Shown here: positions 33,295-41,525 of the stretch, in pieces
How positions within the stretch are numbered: the stretch's first letter is position 1
Layout of the letters: every line of letters starts with the position of its first letter
NCBI GenBank assembly: GCA_035341665.1
Contig: DAOQVR010000017.1
Coordinates: 1-64,000, forward strand
DNA length: 64,000 nt
DNA from: DAOQVR01 sp035341665
GTDB lineage: Bacteria > Chloroflexota > Anaerolineae > JAAYZQ01
Direction: 5' to 3'
Program-made: the position numbers and the translations under genes
The notes under the pieces: generated by a model
Database searches by the model: none
Seen by the model: only the letters and a program-made list of their open reading frames with translations
What the model was told of the DNA's origin: nothing

Positions 33295-33961
33295 CGATCT
33301 TGGGTTGCTGCAAGTAGATTGGTGTGAGGGTCGCGGGGTCGTCAGAGTCGCCCCTGGATAGTCTCTCCCAGCCCGCCTCCGCCAGGTAGGCTGCTCGTCG
33401 CAGTGAGGCCGCCGGCGAGGCAATCGTCACGTCGGGTCCGAGTTGATCGCGGATTGAGTCAGCATCCCGGGAATCGATCTCCCCGCATAGCAGAGCCGGC
33501 CGTTCCACCTCGGTGCACAGCTGCCCCCAGGTGACCAGGTAGTAGTCCCCTAGTTGCAGCCAACGCCCTCGCCGTCTGACATGGTGCGCCGCACAGATCC
33601 GGCCCCGGCCTGCCTGACACACCGCCCAGATGGGCAGGACCTGGCCCATGTGCGGCCGGGCCACGACTTCCAGTGTCGGCACGCCTACCAAAGGCGTCTG
33701 GTTTGCCACGACCAGCCCCTTCGCTACACCCAGTCCGGCCCGCAGGCCCGTGAAGGACCCGGGGCCCAGGCTGACGACGACACCGGTCAGCCCTTGCACA
33801 GGTACGCCCTGCTGCTCCATCATCCGGACCAGCCGCGGCATCAGCTCTACAGTGTGGTTTTCCGAGCAGGACCACGACTCCTCGGCGGGCACTCGCCCGC
33901 CCTCCTGGTCATACAGGGCAATGGTGGCCGTTCGGGTCGCCGTATCGATTGCTAGAAGCAT
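33287..33961 (-). CDS. tsaB: tRNA threonylcarbamoyladenosine biosynthesis protein TsaB
   Basis: Scaffold partner of TsaD for t6A modification of tRNA. The 224-aa product starts MLLAIDTATRTATIALYD and has SLGPGSFTGLRAGLGVAKGL, the TsaB hallmark. ATG 33961 is used; an in-frame extension to 34024 has no family match. TsaD is not in the window. Confidence 0.93.
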   Translation of the reverse strand: MLLAIDTATRTATIALYDQEGGRVPAEESWSCSENHTVELMPRLVRMMEQQGVPVQGLTGVVVSLGPGSFTGLRAGLGVAKGLVVANQTPLVGVPTLEVVARPHMGQVLPIWAVCQAGRGRICAAHHVRRRGRWLQLGDYYLVTWGQLCTEVERPALLCGEIDSRDADSIRDQLGPDVTIASPAASLRRAAYLAEAGWERLSRGDSDDPATLTPIYLQQPKIDE

Positions 33962-34041
33962 GGTGCGCGCTTCCCGTCCTCTCTCGCGTGGCACGCTACG
34001 ACTGGCCTGCTTGTCTTGCGCCAAAACTCGGCGCCGCAGTC

Positions 34042-34545
34042 CTAGTACCCGAAAGCGCTCTCGCGGAACTGCCGCAGCAGCTCATCGTAGCGGGTGCCTG
34101 AGGCGATCATCGTGAGGCCGCGTTTTGCCTCCCCCACGTGGCGTAGGGTGATCCAAAGCCGCTCCTCAGGGAGAAGAGCGCGGATCCGGTCGGCCCACTC
34201 CACGACACAAACCCCTACGCCCTCCAGGTAGCTCTCCAGGCCCAACGCCCACGCCTCCACTTCTGGGGAGGTCAGGCGGTAGACGTCGACATGGTACAGG
34301 ATTGGCCTTGCCGAGGGCGGACGATGTTCGGCAACAAGTGTGAAAGAAGGGCTGACGATCGGCTCCGAGACCCCCAGCCCATCTCCAATGCCCTGTGTCA
34401 GGCAAGTCTTCCCCGTGCCCAACTCGCCCTCCAGGCAGATCGCGTCACCCCCCTGGACAAGCGACCCAAGTCGAGCGCCGAACCGGCGGGTCTGCTCGGG
34501 GCTGTGACTGATAAAGTCAAGCGTGTGCTCGTCTAGGATTGCCAT
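34042..34545 (-). CDS. tsaE: tRNA threonylcarbamoyladenosine biosynthesis ATPase TsaE
   Basis: ATPase of the t6A complex. The 167-aa product has the Walker A LEGELGTGKTCLTQGIG, SPSFTLV, YHVDVYRL and VVEWADRI. It is the first gene of the minus-strand operon and reads from the promoter at 34567-34595. Confidence 0.94.
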   Translation of the reverse strand: MAILDEHTLDFISHSPEQTRRFGARLGSLVQGGDAICLEGELGTGKTCLTQGIGDGLGVSEPIVSPSFTLVAEHRPPSARPILYHVDVYRLTSPEVEAWALGLESYLEGVGVCVVEWADRIRALLPEERLWITLRHVGEAKRGLTMIASGTRYDELLRQFRESAFGY

Positions 34546-34566
34546 GCAGGTGGGCCTCTCGGCACG

Positions 34567-34595
34567 ATTCTACACCCAGCACATAGAAACGGCAA
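34567..34595 (-). promoter_or_regulatory. Promoter of the tsaE-tsaB-rimI-udg-rnj operon
   Basis: On the minus strand TTGCCG (34595-34590), 17-nt spacer, TAGAAT (34572-34567), 21 nt before the tsaE ATG. Its -35 is only 4 bp from the -35 of the divergent promoter. Confidence 0.6.
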
Positions 34596-34599
34596 GCAC

Positions 34600-34629
34600 T
34601 TGACCCCAACTGGAAGGCTATGTTATCAT
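34600..34629 (+). promoter_or_regulatory. Divergent promoter of the metallophosphoesterase gene
   Basis: TTGACC (34600-34605), 18-nt spacer, TATCAT (34624-34629). Transcription would start near 34636, leaving a leader of about 85 nt. Confidence 0.6.
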
Positions 34630-34643
34630 TCTCTTGGCGGCAT

Positions 34644-34690
34644 GATCTGCCAGTCTCACCGGAGAGGCCCGCCTCACCTCGTGGCAGATC
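34644..34690 (+). promoter_or_regulatory. Structured 5' leader hairpin of the metallophosphoesterase gene
   Basis: Perfect stem GATCTGCCA (34644-34652) / TGGCAGATC (34682-34690), with an inner GAGG/CCTC pair in the 29-nt loop. It matches no riboswitch I recognise. The SD (AAAGGA) lies beyond it. Confidence 0.5.
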
Positions 34691-34720
34691 CGGCTTGCCT
34701 ACGGACGAAAGGAACCCCGC

Positions 34721-35461
34721 ATGCGCTGCTTGGTAGTCTCGGACATCCACAGCAACCTGGAAGCCTTTGAAGCCGTCCTGAGTCATGCAGGTCCTGTGGA
34801 TTGCACCTGGTGCCTGGGCGACCTCGTCGGCTATGGGCCCGACCCGAATGCCTGCGTGGACCTGCTCCGATCCAGGACGCATCTCTGCGTCGCGGGCAAC
34901 CACGATTGGGCAGCGCTTGGCAAGTTGGACCTAACCGAGTTCAACGCCGATGCAAGATTGGCGGCTGCCTGGACGCAGGACCTTCTCACGCCAGCGAATC
35001 GGGCCTTCCTGGAAGCACTGCCCAAGGATCTGCCCTGGCCCGACACGGGGCGCTTTGGACTGGTTCATGGCAGCCCCTGTCATCCGATCTGGGAGTATAT
35101 CCTCGACGAGCGATCGGCGGTCGCCGCTTTTCGGTGTGGCGGTGCGGCCTATTGTCTGCACGGCCACACCCACGTTCCGGTCCTGATCAGTTTGGTCGCC
35201 CAGAAGGGCCGTGATCGGGTCACCTGGGCCCAGCCCCCCGGCGCTCCCTGCTCACTAGGGCCGGAGCGGATGCTCATCAATCCCGGCTCCGTGGGCCAAC
35301 CGCGGGATGGCGACAACAGGGCAAGTTACCTGATACTGGACCCCGATGCACTTCTGATCGAGCACCGGCGCGTGGAGTATCCGTACGAGCAGACACAGAG
35401 GAAGATGCTCAACCGCGGGCTTCCGCCCCGGCTTGCGACGCGCCTGGCGTTCGGACTCTAG
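34721..35461 (+). CDS. Metallophosphoesterase (YfcE-like)
   Basis: Calcineurin-like phosphoesterase; substrate unknown. The 246-aa product has all motifs: DIHSN, GDLVGYGPDPN, GNHD, VHGSP and HGHTH, then INPGSVGQPRDGD. It starts at ATG 34721 after AAAGGAACC. The next gene starts 17 nt after its stop and may be co-transcribed. Confidence 0.9.
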   Translation: MRCLVVSDIHSNLEAFEAVLSHAGPVDCTWCLGDLVGYGPDPNACVDLLRSRTHLCVAGNHDWAALGKLDLTEFNADARLAAAWTQDLLTPANRAFLEALPKDLPWPDTGRFGLVHGSPCHPIWEYILDERSAVAAFRCGGAAYCLHGHTHVPVLISLVAQKGRDRVTWAQPPGAPCSLGPERMLINPGSVGQPRDGDNRASYLILDPDALLIEHRRVEYPYEQTQRKMLNRGLPPRLATRLAFGL

Positions 35462-35478
35462 GAGGAGGCTGCTGCACC

Positions 35479-36288
35479 GTGAGCGAAGACAAAGCCATCC
35501 ACCTTGGCCACCCCAGCTACGTGTGGGGATTTGGGCAGGAGCGCCGGCTGAGCTTGATCCGCCGCCACGCTCCACTGGAGGGGCGCACCATCCTCGACGT
35601 GGGCTGCGGGTTGGGGATGTACGTCCGTGCCTTCCGCCGCTACAGCCAGGACGTGCACGGCGTCGACATCGATGCGGAAAAGGTGGCAGAGGCTTCGCGC
35701 GGACTTCCCAACATCCGGGTTGCGCCCGCCGAGCACCTCCCCTACGCGTCGGGAACCTTCGATGTGGTCCTGCTGCACGAGGTGATTGAGCACGTGGCAG
35801 ACGATGGGCAGGCGATTGCAGAAGCGGTGCGCCTTCTCCGCGAACCGTCCCCCGCAGCGGCTTCCCCGGTCTCAGCGGACGGCCGCCCGGAAGGGTCCGG
35901 CGGCCGGGTCGTTCTCTTCGCGCCGAATCGCCTCTATCCTTTCGAGACGCACGGAGCCTATTGGCGTGGGGAGTACCACTTTGGCAACATTCCGCTCGTC
36001 AATTACCTCCCCAATCGCTGTCGGGCCCGCTTCTGCCCTCATGTCCGGGCGTATACGGCGCGCGACATGCGGCTGCTGCTCAAGGACCTTCCAGTCAACG
36101 TCACCGTGCACACCCAGATCTTCCCCGGCTACGACAAGCTTATCCGCCGCAGCCGCATCCTGGGAGGGCTGCTCCGCGGAGTCACCTACTTCCTGGAGCA
36201 CACGCCATTGCGTCTTTTCGGCCTCTCCCACTTCGTCGTGGCCGAAAAGGTCGGGCCCGGAGCCGGATCCGCAGCCGGCGTCGGCTGA
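35479..36288 (+). CDS. SAM-dependent class I methyltransferase
   Basis: The 269-aa product has motif I ILDVGCGLGMYVRAF, motif II GVDIDAEKV, post-motif PYASGTFDVVLLHEVIEHV, and a further region FAPNRLYPFETHG typical of lipid- or glycan-modifying Methyltransf_11 members. A low-complexity insert about residues 120-140 (PAAASPVSADGRPEGSGG) interrupts the motif order. GTG 35479 follows TAGGAGGAGGC. Substrate unknown. Confidence 0.85.
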   Translation: MSEDKAIHLGHPSYVWGFGQERRLSLIRRHAPLEGRTILDVGCGLGMYVRAFRRYSQDVHGVDIDAEKVAEASRGLPNIRVAPAEHLPYASGTFDVVLLHEVIEHVADDGQAIAEAVRLLREPSPAAASPVSADGRPEGSGGRVVLFAPNRLYPFETHGAYWRGEYHFGNIPLVNYLPNRCRARFCPHVRAYTARDMRLLLKDLPVNVTVHTQIFPGYDKLIRRSRILGGLLRGVTYFLEHTPLRLFGLSHFVVAEKVGPGAGSAAGVG

Positions 36289-36478
36289 GCGTAGGGTAGC
36301 CGTCAGGCTCCCATCCAGCACAAACGGCAGCTGTGTGGTACCCTATGGACACTTGAAAATGCATGGCTCATGGCGGGCGAGCAACCTCGCGGCCAGGTCC
36401 GGCAAGCGGCCAGGACCACCCGCCGCAGGTCAGCATGGGCCATGCTCCATATCGGATTCTCTTCTCCTCCTTTTGAAT

Positions 36479-36513
36479 GAGAGCCAAGGGTCACGGGGCC
36501 GCCCTTGGCTCTC
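36479..36513. terminator. Bidirectional terminator hairpin between convergent genes
   Basis: Perfect 12-bp stem GAGAGCCAAGGG (36479-36490) / CCCTTGGCTCTC (36502-36513). It overlaps the final codons and stop of the minus-strand ferredoxin and lies about 190 nt after the methyltransferase stop. 36289-36478 shows nothing else clear. Confidence 0.65.
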
Positions 36514-36733
36514 CCGTATTATTGACGGCAATCGCTCCCTGTGGGCACGCCGGGATACACACCAGGCATCCGTAGCACAGGTTGCCGTCAATGAAGGGGG
36601 GCTCTCCAGGATCGATTTGCAGGATCGCCTTCGTGCGGCAGACAGACCGTGCCAGGCACTTCCGGCACACATTGCACAGATCGTCCACCACGTGGGGGAC
36701 AGCGCCCGCCGGCGCTTTGCCAAGGTCGACCAT
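36491..36733 (-). CDS. Ferredoxin-type 4Fe-4S protein
   Basis: Small electron carrier of 80 aa with two cluster motifs: CNVCRKCLARSVC (C-x2-C-x2-C-x5-C, with the usual CP replaced) and CYGCLVCIPACP (C-x2-C-x2-C-x3-CP). The wide spacing in the first motif departs from the textbook 2x[4Fe-4S] pattern. ATG 36733 overlaps the stop of the response regulator (TGATG), so its translation is coupled to a regulator, an unusual partner. Confidence 0.85.
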   Translation of the reverse strand: MVDLGKAPAGAVPHVVDDLCNVCRKCLARSVCRTKAILQIDPGEPPFIDGNLCYGCLVCIPACPQGAIAVNNTGEPRAAP

Positions 36734-37383
36734 CACAAGTAGTCCTCAATGCGGAATCGCGCAGCGTGCGCGCCTGCCTGTGCGCGCGAGCTCAGGTTCA
36801 GTTTGCCGAGAATCCGGCTCACATAGTTCCGCACGGTCTTCTCGCTCAGGTGGAGCTTGTCCCCGATTTGCCGGTTGGTCTTGCCCTCGGCAATACCTGC
36901 AAGGATTTGCATTTCCTGGGCATTCAGGTCGGCAAACGCCCGTGCCCGCTCCTGCCGGTGCACCTCGCGCATCTTGGCAAAGACCCGCGTCGTCAACGAA
37001 GGGTCCAGCAGGCTTTCACCGCGGCCCACCCGCTCCAGCGCCAGGAGTAGATCGCCAGACCCAATCTGTTTCAACACATAGCCGTCGGCGCCGGCTGCAA
37101 TCGCCTCGAAAAGCATCTCCTCGTCGGGGAAGGAAGTCAACACAATAATCCGCGTTTCCGGCCGCTGCGCCTTGATCTGCCGGCACGCCTCCAACCCGTC
37201 ACCTCCCGGCAGCCTCAGGTCCAGCAGCACAACGTCTGGTCGCAGCTTCTCCGCCTGGGTCACTGCCTCGCGGACTGTGCCTGCCTCGCCGACGACGACC
37301 ATGCCCGGCTGGCGCTCGATCAGGGCGCGGACGCCGAGCCTTACTACCTCGTGATCATCGACCAAGAGAACACCGAGCTGCAT
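36733..37383 (-). CDS. NarL/DevR-family response regulator
   Basis: The 216-aa product has a receiver domain (VDDHEVVR acidic pocket, phospho-Asp in VVLLDLRLPGGDG, Lys in YVLKQIG) and a LuxR-type HTH (about residues 150-205: LNAQEMQILAGIAEGKTNRQIG, LSEKTVRNYVSRIL). It is a transcription factor driven by the kinase 42 nt upstream. Neighbouring cytochrome genes suggest a redox signal (inference). Confidence 0.93.
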   Translation of the reverse strand: MQLGVLLVDDHEVVRLGVRALIERQPGMVVVGEAGTVREAVTQAEKLRPDVVLLDLRLPGGDGLEACRQIKAQRPETRIIVLTSFPDEEMLFEAIAAGADGYVLKQIGSGDLLLALERVGRGESLLDPSLTTRVFAKMREVHRQERARAFADLNAQEMQILAGIAEGKTNRQIGDKLHLSEKTVRNYVSRILGKLNLSSRAQAGAHAARFRIEDYL

Positions 37384-37425
37384 TCCACCCGCCTCCTGCA
37401 GCCAATCCGCATCGCTCCGGGAGCA

Positions 37426-38886
37426 CTAGTCCAGGTGTGCGACGCGTCCCGGCGGACTCGCAGAGCCGGCGCACAGGTTCCCCCCGCAGGGAAAAGTCAC
37501 CGTGAGTCTGAGACCCTGGCCCGGTGCAGTCTCTACGCTCAGCGAACCGCCCAGCAGGCGGGCACGCGCGCGAATGTTGGCCAGGCCGCGGCCAGTACCG
37601 TTCCCATTATCGGCGGTGGCCGGGTCCAACCCCTTGCCGTTGTCCGTGATGGCCAATTCGGTGCGATCCCCCAGATAGCTCAGCCGCACCGTCGCCTCCG
37701 TGGCGCCCGCGTGCTGCACAACGTTGCTCAGCGCTTCACGTGCGATCTGCGCGACGTGGGTGGCCGACTCTGTTCCCAGGACACAGCACCGCTGCCCCAC
37801 TACTTCTAGGTTGGCCTCCACCATCGTGTCCAGGCGTATCTCCCGGATGAGGTTCTCCAAGAGCACCTCCAGCTCCCGGCTCTGCTCCGCGGCGTGCAGG
37901 TTGAAGATGTAGCGCCGGATATCTTCAACCGTCCCCGTGAGGCTCTGCATCGCTGCCTGGATGCGCGCCTGTGCCAGCACAGGCTGTTCCTCCACCATCG
38001 CTTGGGCTACTTCCAGGCTCAGGCCGGTCGCATAGATCTTCTGGATGATGCCGTCGTGCAGCTCCCGGCCGATCCGCTCGCGGTCCTCGGCCAGCAGCCG
38101 GGCGTGCTCCATCGCCGCCAGCTTGGAGTCGGTCTCCACCCGGAAAATGTCCAGGGAGCGCACCATAAAGACCGCCATAGCCAGGCCGCAGATGGAGCGA
38201 AAGACGGGAGCGGGCACTCGGATGGTTGTGCTGAGCAGCGTGTAGTTGAAAACGCTCGCTGGGAAGAACCAGGCAGCCGGCACCAGCAGGCCACCTACCA
38301 CGGCAAAAGCGAAAAAGGCAACCGCCGCCCCGGTTAGGGAGCCGCTAATCCGCCCCAGGCCTGCCCTTCGCACGTGCGCCGCCTGCCGCAGCAGACCTAC
38401 ACCGGCCAGGCACGCGCCCGGCAGGCACAGCATATAGCGGCTCAGCGTGTCCCCAAGGTTGAAAAGAGTGGTGAGAGAGTCTTGTGCGCTCAGTCCGCGC
38501 GCCAGAACAGCACCGGCCCACAGCAGCAGCATGGCCGCCGGCATCGCTCGCAGCCATCTCCGCCAAGGGACAAGCGGCCGCACAAGCTCAATACCATACT
38601 GCAGCAGAAAGAAAAAGGAAAGGGCGTGGAGCAGGAGGTGTGCAATGACCATGACCTGCACCGCTGCCTCGCCCAGGTAGAGGGATTGCAGCGGGATGAA
38701 GATGTAGGCCCAGGCATTGAAGCCGTGCGAGACCCCAAAGGCAGCCAACCAGGGAAGCGAGCGGGAAAACTCCATGGAGCTCCGCCGGCGCCACTGGAGC
38801 CCGGTCGCAAGCCCCATGACAAAAAAGACTTGGCCGCAGATGAAGTAGAGGATCAGCCAGTTGACTTCCAGGATGTCGCTGAACAT
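37426..38886 (-). CDS. Sensor histidine kinase, NarL-partner type with 7 TM segments
   Basis: The 486-aa product has about seven hydrophobic segments in residues 1-230, with little soluble sensing domain, then a HisKA_3 site (RERIGRELHDGIIQKIYATGL, phospho-His in LHDG) and a HATPase domain (REALSNVVQHAGA, DNGKGLDP, GRGLANIRARARLLGG). The signal is unknown. ATG 38886 is 9 nt after a good -10, so the mRNA is likely leaderless. It heads the kinase-regulator-ferredoxin unit. Confidence 0.9.
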   Translation of the reverse strand: MFSDILEVNWLILYFICGQVFFVMGLATGLQWRRRSSMEFSRSLPWLAAFGVSHGFNAWAYIFIPLQSLYLGEAAVQVMVIAHLLLHALSFFFLLQYGIELVRPLVPWRRWLRAMPAAMLLLWAGAVLARGLSAQDSLTTLFNLGDTLSRYMLCLPGACLAGVGLLRQAAHVRRAGLGRISGSLTGAAVAFFAFAVVGGLLVPAAWFFPASVFNYTLLSTTIRVPAPVFRSICGLAMAVFMVRSLDIFRVETDSKLAAMEHARLLAEDRERIGRELHDGIIQKIYATGLSLEVAQAMVEEQPVLAQARIQAAMQSLTGTVEDIRRYIFNLHAAEQSRELEVLLENLIREIRLDTMVEANLEVVGQRCCVLGTESATHVAQIAREALSNVVQHAGATEATVRLSYLGDRTELAITDNGKGLDPATADNGNGTGRGLANIRARARLLGGSLSVETAPGQGLRLTVTFPCGGNLCAGSASPPGRVAHLD

Positions 38887-38895
38887 GGCAGGCCC

Positions 38896-38924
38896 ATTGT
38901 AACACTGCGCCCTGGCGCGCACAA
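38896..38924 (-). promoter_or_regulatory. Promoter of the kinase-regulator-ferredoxin unit
   Basis: On the minus strand TTGTGC (38924-38919), 17-nt spacer, TACAAT (38901-38896); the ATG begins 9 nt downstream. The spacer contains the partial palindrome GCGCC-A-GGGCGC. Confidence 0.6.
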
Positions 38925-38933
38925 CTACCGGAT

Positions 38934-38954
38934 TGTCCCACGAGAATAGGGACA
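38934..38954. promoter_or_regulatory. Candidate operator, inverted repeat TGTCCC-N9-GGGACA
   Basis: TGTCCC (38934-38939) and GGGACA (38949-38954) are perfect half-sites 9 nt apart, about 55 nt upstream of the predicted kinase transcription start and upstream of the cytochrome gene on the other side. Its position suits binding by the NarL-type regulator encoded here; this is inference. Confidence 0.4.
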
Positions 38955-38982
38955 GATGTCAGATGCGCTCCAGTCTCGTCTG

Positions 38983-38991
38983 TGCTATGAT
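38983..38991 (+). promoter_or_regulatory. Possible extended -10 promoter for the cytochrome lipoprotein gene
   Basis: TGC followed by TATGAT (38986-38991) on the plus strand, no good -35 (ATGCGC at the right distance), which fits an activator-dependent promoter. The leader to 39191 has inverted repeats CAGAC/GTCTG (39036-39052) and GATAGA/TCTATC (39095-39118). The 305-bp divergent gap holds no gene. Confidence 0.35.
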
Positions 38992-39191
38992 AGCTTCTTG
39001 GCTGTGCCCGAAGGCATAGCTGCTCTGCGCGTTCTCAGACGTAAACGGTCTGTTAAGTCTACATCAGGGACCGACGCGAAGGGAGGTGGTGCGGGATAGA
39101 TACATGACACGGTCTATCGTCTCGTGCCCCAGGGTGGGGTGTTGCGCAAAGCTCCGAACAAGCAAGTCAAGAATCAGGAGGAGATGACACA

Positions 39192-41351
39192 ATGAAGTGG
39201 AGACTGTCGATTGTTGTGGCGCTCGCGCTGTTGTTGCTCGCGGCTGTACTGGTCGCCTGCGGCACCACCGAAGCCACGCCATGCCCAGAATGCCCCGCGG
39301 CCGAGTGCCCCACGGCGGAGGCTTGTGCAGCGCCCGAGTGCCCGGCGTGTGAAACCTGCCCCACCTGCCCCGAGGCCGTCGCCGGCACCGTAGTCACCGG
39401 CACATGCCCCGGTTGGGATGTGTGGGCCACTTCCGGTCACGCCGACAAGACCTCCGAGGCGTTCAATCACTGGAACGAGGACGGTGAGGTCGAGGCTGGA
39501 TGCGCCAACTGCCACAGCACCACCGGCTATGCCGCTTACGTGTCCGGCGTCCAGGACGACCTGGCTTTCAAGCTCGAAGCCGGCGCTCCCCTCGGTGAGG
39601 TCGTTTCCTGCAACGCCTGCCACAGCGAGGCAGCGCAGACTCTGACGACCATCCCCTTCCCGTCTGGCATCACCCTAACGGTGGACAGCCCCTCGGCCCG
39701 CTGCATGGTCTGCCACCAGGGTCGCGCCTCCACGGTCCAGGTCGACAAGAAAATCGTCGACTCTGGCGTCGTGGATGACGACACGCCGAATGCCAAGATC
39801 ACGTTCAGCAACATCCACTACAAGGCCGCAGCCGCGACCCTCTACGGCACCGAGGTCAAGGGTGGTTACGAGTACCCAGGCAAGGCCTACAGCGTCAAGT
39901 TCGAGCATGAGCCCGGCTACGAGACCTGTGCTGATTGCCATGATCCGCACAGCCTGGAGCTCAAGACCGAGTCGTGCTTCTGCCACGATCTCGAGACCGC
40001 CGAGGATGCCAAGAACATCCGCGAGGCCGGATCCCTGGTAGACTATGACGGCGACGGCAACGTCGAGGAAGGCGTCTACTTCGAGATCGAGACCCTGCAG
40101 CAGACGCTGCTCCAGGCTATCCAAATCTACGCCACCGAGGTGTCCACCGGGCCCATCGGCTATGATGCTCACACCTATCCCTACTTCTTCGGCGACAAGA
40201 ACGCCAACGGCACGCTCGACGAGGGCGAGGGCGCGTACCGCGGGTGGACTGGGCGGCTCTCCAGGGCCGGCTACAACTACCAGGTCTCGCTCAAGGATGC
40301 TGGCGCCTATGCCCACAACGGCAAGTACGTCATCGAGCTGCTCTACGATTCGCTCGAGAGCCTGAACGAGAAGCTGGCGACCCCCATCGACATCTCCAAG
40401 ATGCACCGCAGCGATGCCGGTCACTTTGACGCGTCGGCCGAAGCGTGGCGTCACTGGGATGAGGAGCCGGCTGTCGAGGGAGGCTGCGTCAAGTGCCACC
40501 AGGCCGAGGGTGTGCCGCAGTTCATCGAGAACGGCGCCAACATCGCCATGCCGCAGTCCAGCAGCATGCAGTGTTCCACCTGCCACAACAGCGCTGCCTG
40601 GCCGGCACGCCACGAAGTCACCGAGGTCGAGTTCCCCAGCGGAGCTGCGGTCGCCACGGACAACCCGGACGCCAACCTCTGCCTGGAGTGCCACCAGGGC
40701 CGCTCCTCCACCGTCCAGGTCAACGCTGCGGCCGGCGCCACCGAGGCGGACACGGTCATCGAGCGCGGCCGCTTCATCAATGTGCACTACTTCGCCGCCG
40801 GTGCGACCCTATTCGGCAGCGAAGCGCAGGGTGCCTACCAGTATGAGGGCAAGGAGTACGCCGGCAAGTTCGTCCACGTACCCGCCGCCGATACCTGTAT
40901 CGAGTGCCACGACGCCCACGCCCTGCAGCTAAACACAGCGATCTGCGCCGGTTGCCACGCGACGGAGGATGTCGCGGCGATCCGGCTGGACACCACCGAC
41001 TTTGACGGTGACGGCGATACGAGCGAAGGCCTGCAGTCTGAGATGACTGGCCTCGCCGACGCTCTGTACGCAGCCATCCAGAAGTACGCCGCCGACGCCG
41101 GAGCGCCCATCCTGTACGACGCCTACCGCTATCCCTACTTCATCGCCGACCCGAACGCCAACGGCACGGTCGATGAGGGCGAGGGCAACTATGCCGCATG
41201 GACCCCGCGCCTCCTGAAGGCCGCCTACAACTACCAATACTTCCAGAAGGACCCAGGCGCCTTCGCGCACAATCCTGACTACGTCGTCCAGTTCCTCTTC
41301 GACTCGATTGAGGATCTGGGGGGTGACGTCGCCAAGTTCACCCGGCCCTAG
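39192..41351 (+). CDS. Multihaem c-type cytochrome lipoprotein, ten sites in two modules
   Basis: The 719-aa product has a lipoprotein signal (lipobox LVAC, Cys23), a Cys-rich stalk (eight Cys in residues 31-59 as CP/CxxC pairs), then two homologous modules (about 79-395 and 406-712). Module 1 has CANCH, CNACH, CMVCH, CADCH and the contracted CFCH (262-265); module 2 has CVKCH, CSTCH, CLECH, CIECH and CAGCH. Each module also has two Asp-rich loops like EF-hand/dockerin calcium sites (DYDGDGNVEEG, DKNANGTLDEG; DFDGDGDTSEG, DPNANGTVDEG). It is a likely surface electron-transfer protein. SD AGGAGG precedes the ATG; a terminator follows. Confidence 0.88.
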   Translation: MKWRLSIVVALALLLLAAVLVACGTTEATPCPECPAAECPTAEACAAPECPACETCPTCPEAVAGTVVTGTCPGWDVWATSGHADKTSEAFNHWNEDGEVEAGCANCHSTTGYAAYVSGVQDDLAFKLEAGAPLGEVVSCNACHSEAAQTLTTIPFPSGITLTVDSPSARCMVCHQGRASTVQVDKKIVDSGVVDDDTPNAKITFSNIHYKAAAATLYGTEVKGGYEYPGKAYSVKFEHEPGYETCADCHDPHSLELKTESCFCHDLETAEDAKNIREAGSLVDYDGDGNVEEGVYFEIETLQQTLLQAIQIYATEVSTGPIGYDAHTYPYFFGDKNANGTLDEGEGAYRGWTGRLSRAGYNYQVSLKDAGAYAHNGKYVIELLYDSLESLNEKLATPIDISKMHRSDAGHFDASAEAWRHWDEEPAVEGGCVKCHQAEGVPQFIENGANIAMPQSSSMQCSTCHNSAAWPARHEVTEVEFPSGAAVATDNPDANLCLECHQGRSSTVQVNAAAGATEADTVIERGRFINVHYFAAGATLFGSEAQGAYQYEGKEYAGKFVHVPAADTCIECHDAHALQLNTAICAGCHATEDVAAIRLDTTDFDGDGDTSEGLQSEMTGLADALYAAIQKYAADAGAPILYDAYRYPYFIADPNANGTVDEGEGNYAAWTPRLLKAAYNYQYFQKDPGAFAHNPDYVVQFLFDSIEDLGGDVAKFTRP

Positions 41352-41366
41352 CCGGACCTGACACCC

Positions 41367-41396
41367 GATGCCCGGCACCACACGGTGCCGGGCATC
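41367..41396 (+). terminator. Terminator after the decahaem lipoprotein gene
   Basis: Perfect 13-bp stem GATGCCCGGCACC / GGTGCCGGGCATC with an ACAC loop, starting 15 nt after the stop. A further stem-loop (GGAACC-CAAA-GGTTCC, 41444-41459, nested in CCGGA/TCCGG) lies in the next leader. The remaining bases to 41525 hold no gene. Confidence 0.75.
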
Positions 41397-41525
41397 TTCG
41401 CGTATTGCGTGATTCGCTTTGCTGGTCAGAGAGGGCCGGACGGGGAACCCAAAGGTTCCATTCCGGATGGCAGTCTATCTGGAAGTCCTGCCTCATCACG
41501 ATTCTCGTGTGAAGGAGGAACGAGG

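Noticed and set aside
34645..34665. Shared 14-nt word ATCTGCCAGTCTCA with the prs insertion (20855)
   Set aside because: A match of this length between two places in 64 kb is expected by chance, and the flanks differ.
36303..36494. 63-codon minus-strand frame in the gap after the methyltransferase
   Set aside because: No SD, no family match, and it overlaps the terminator hairpin.
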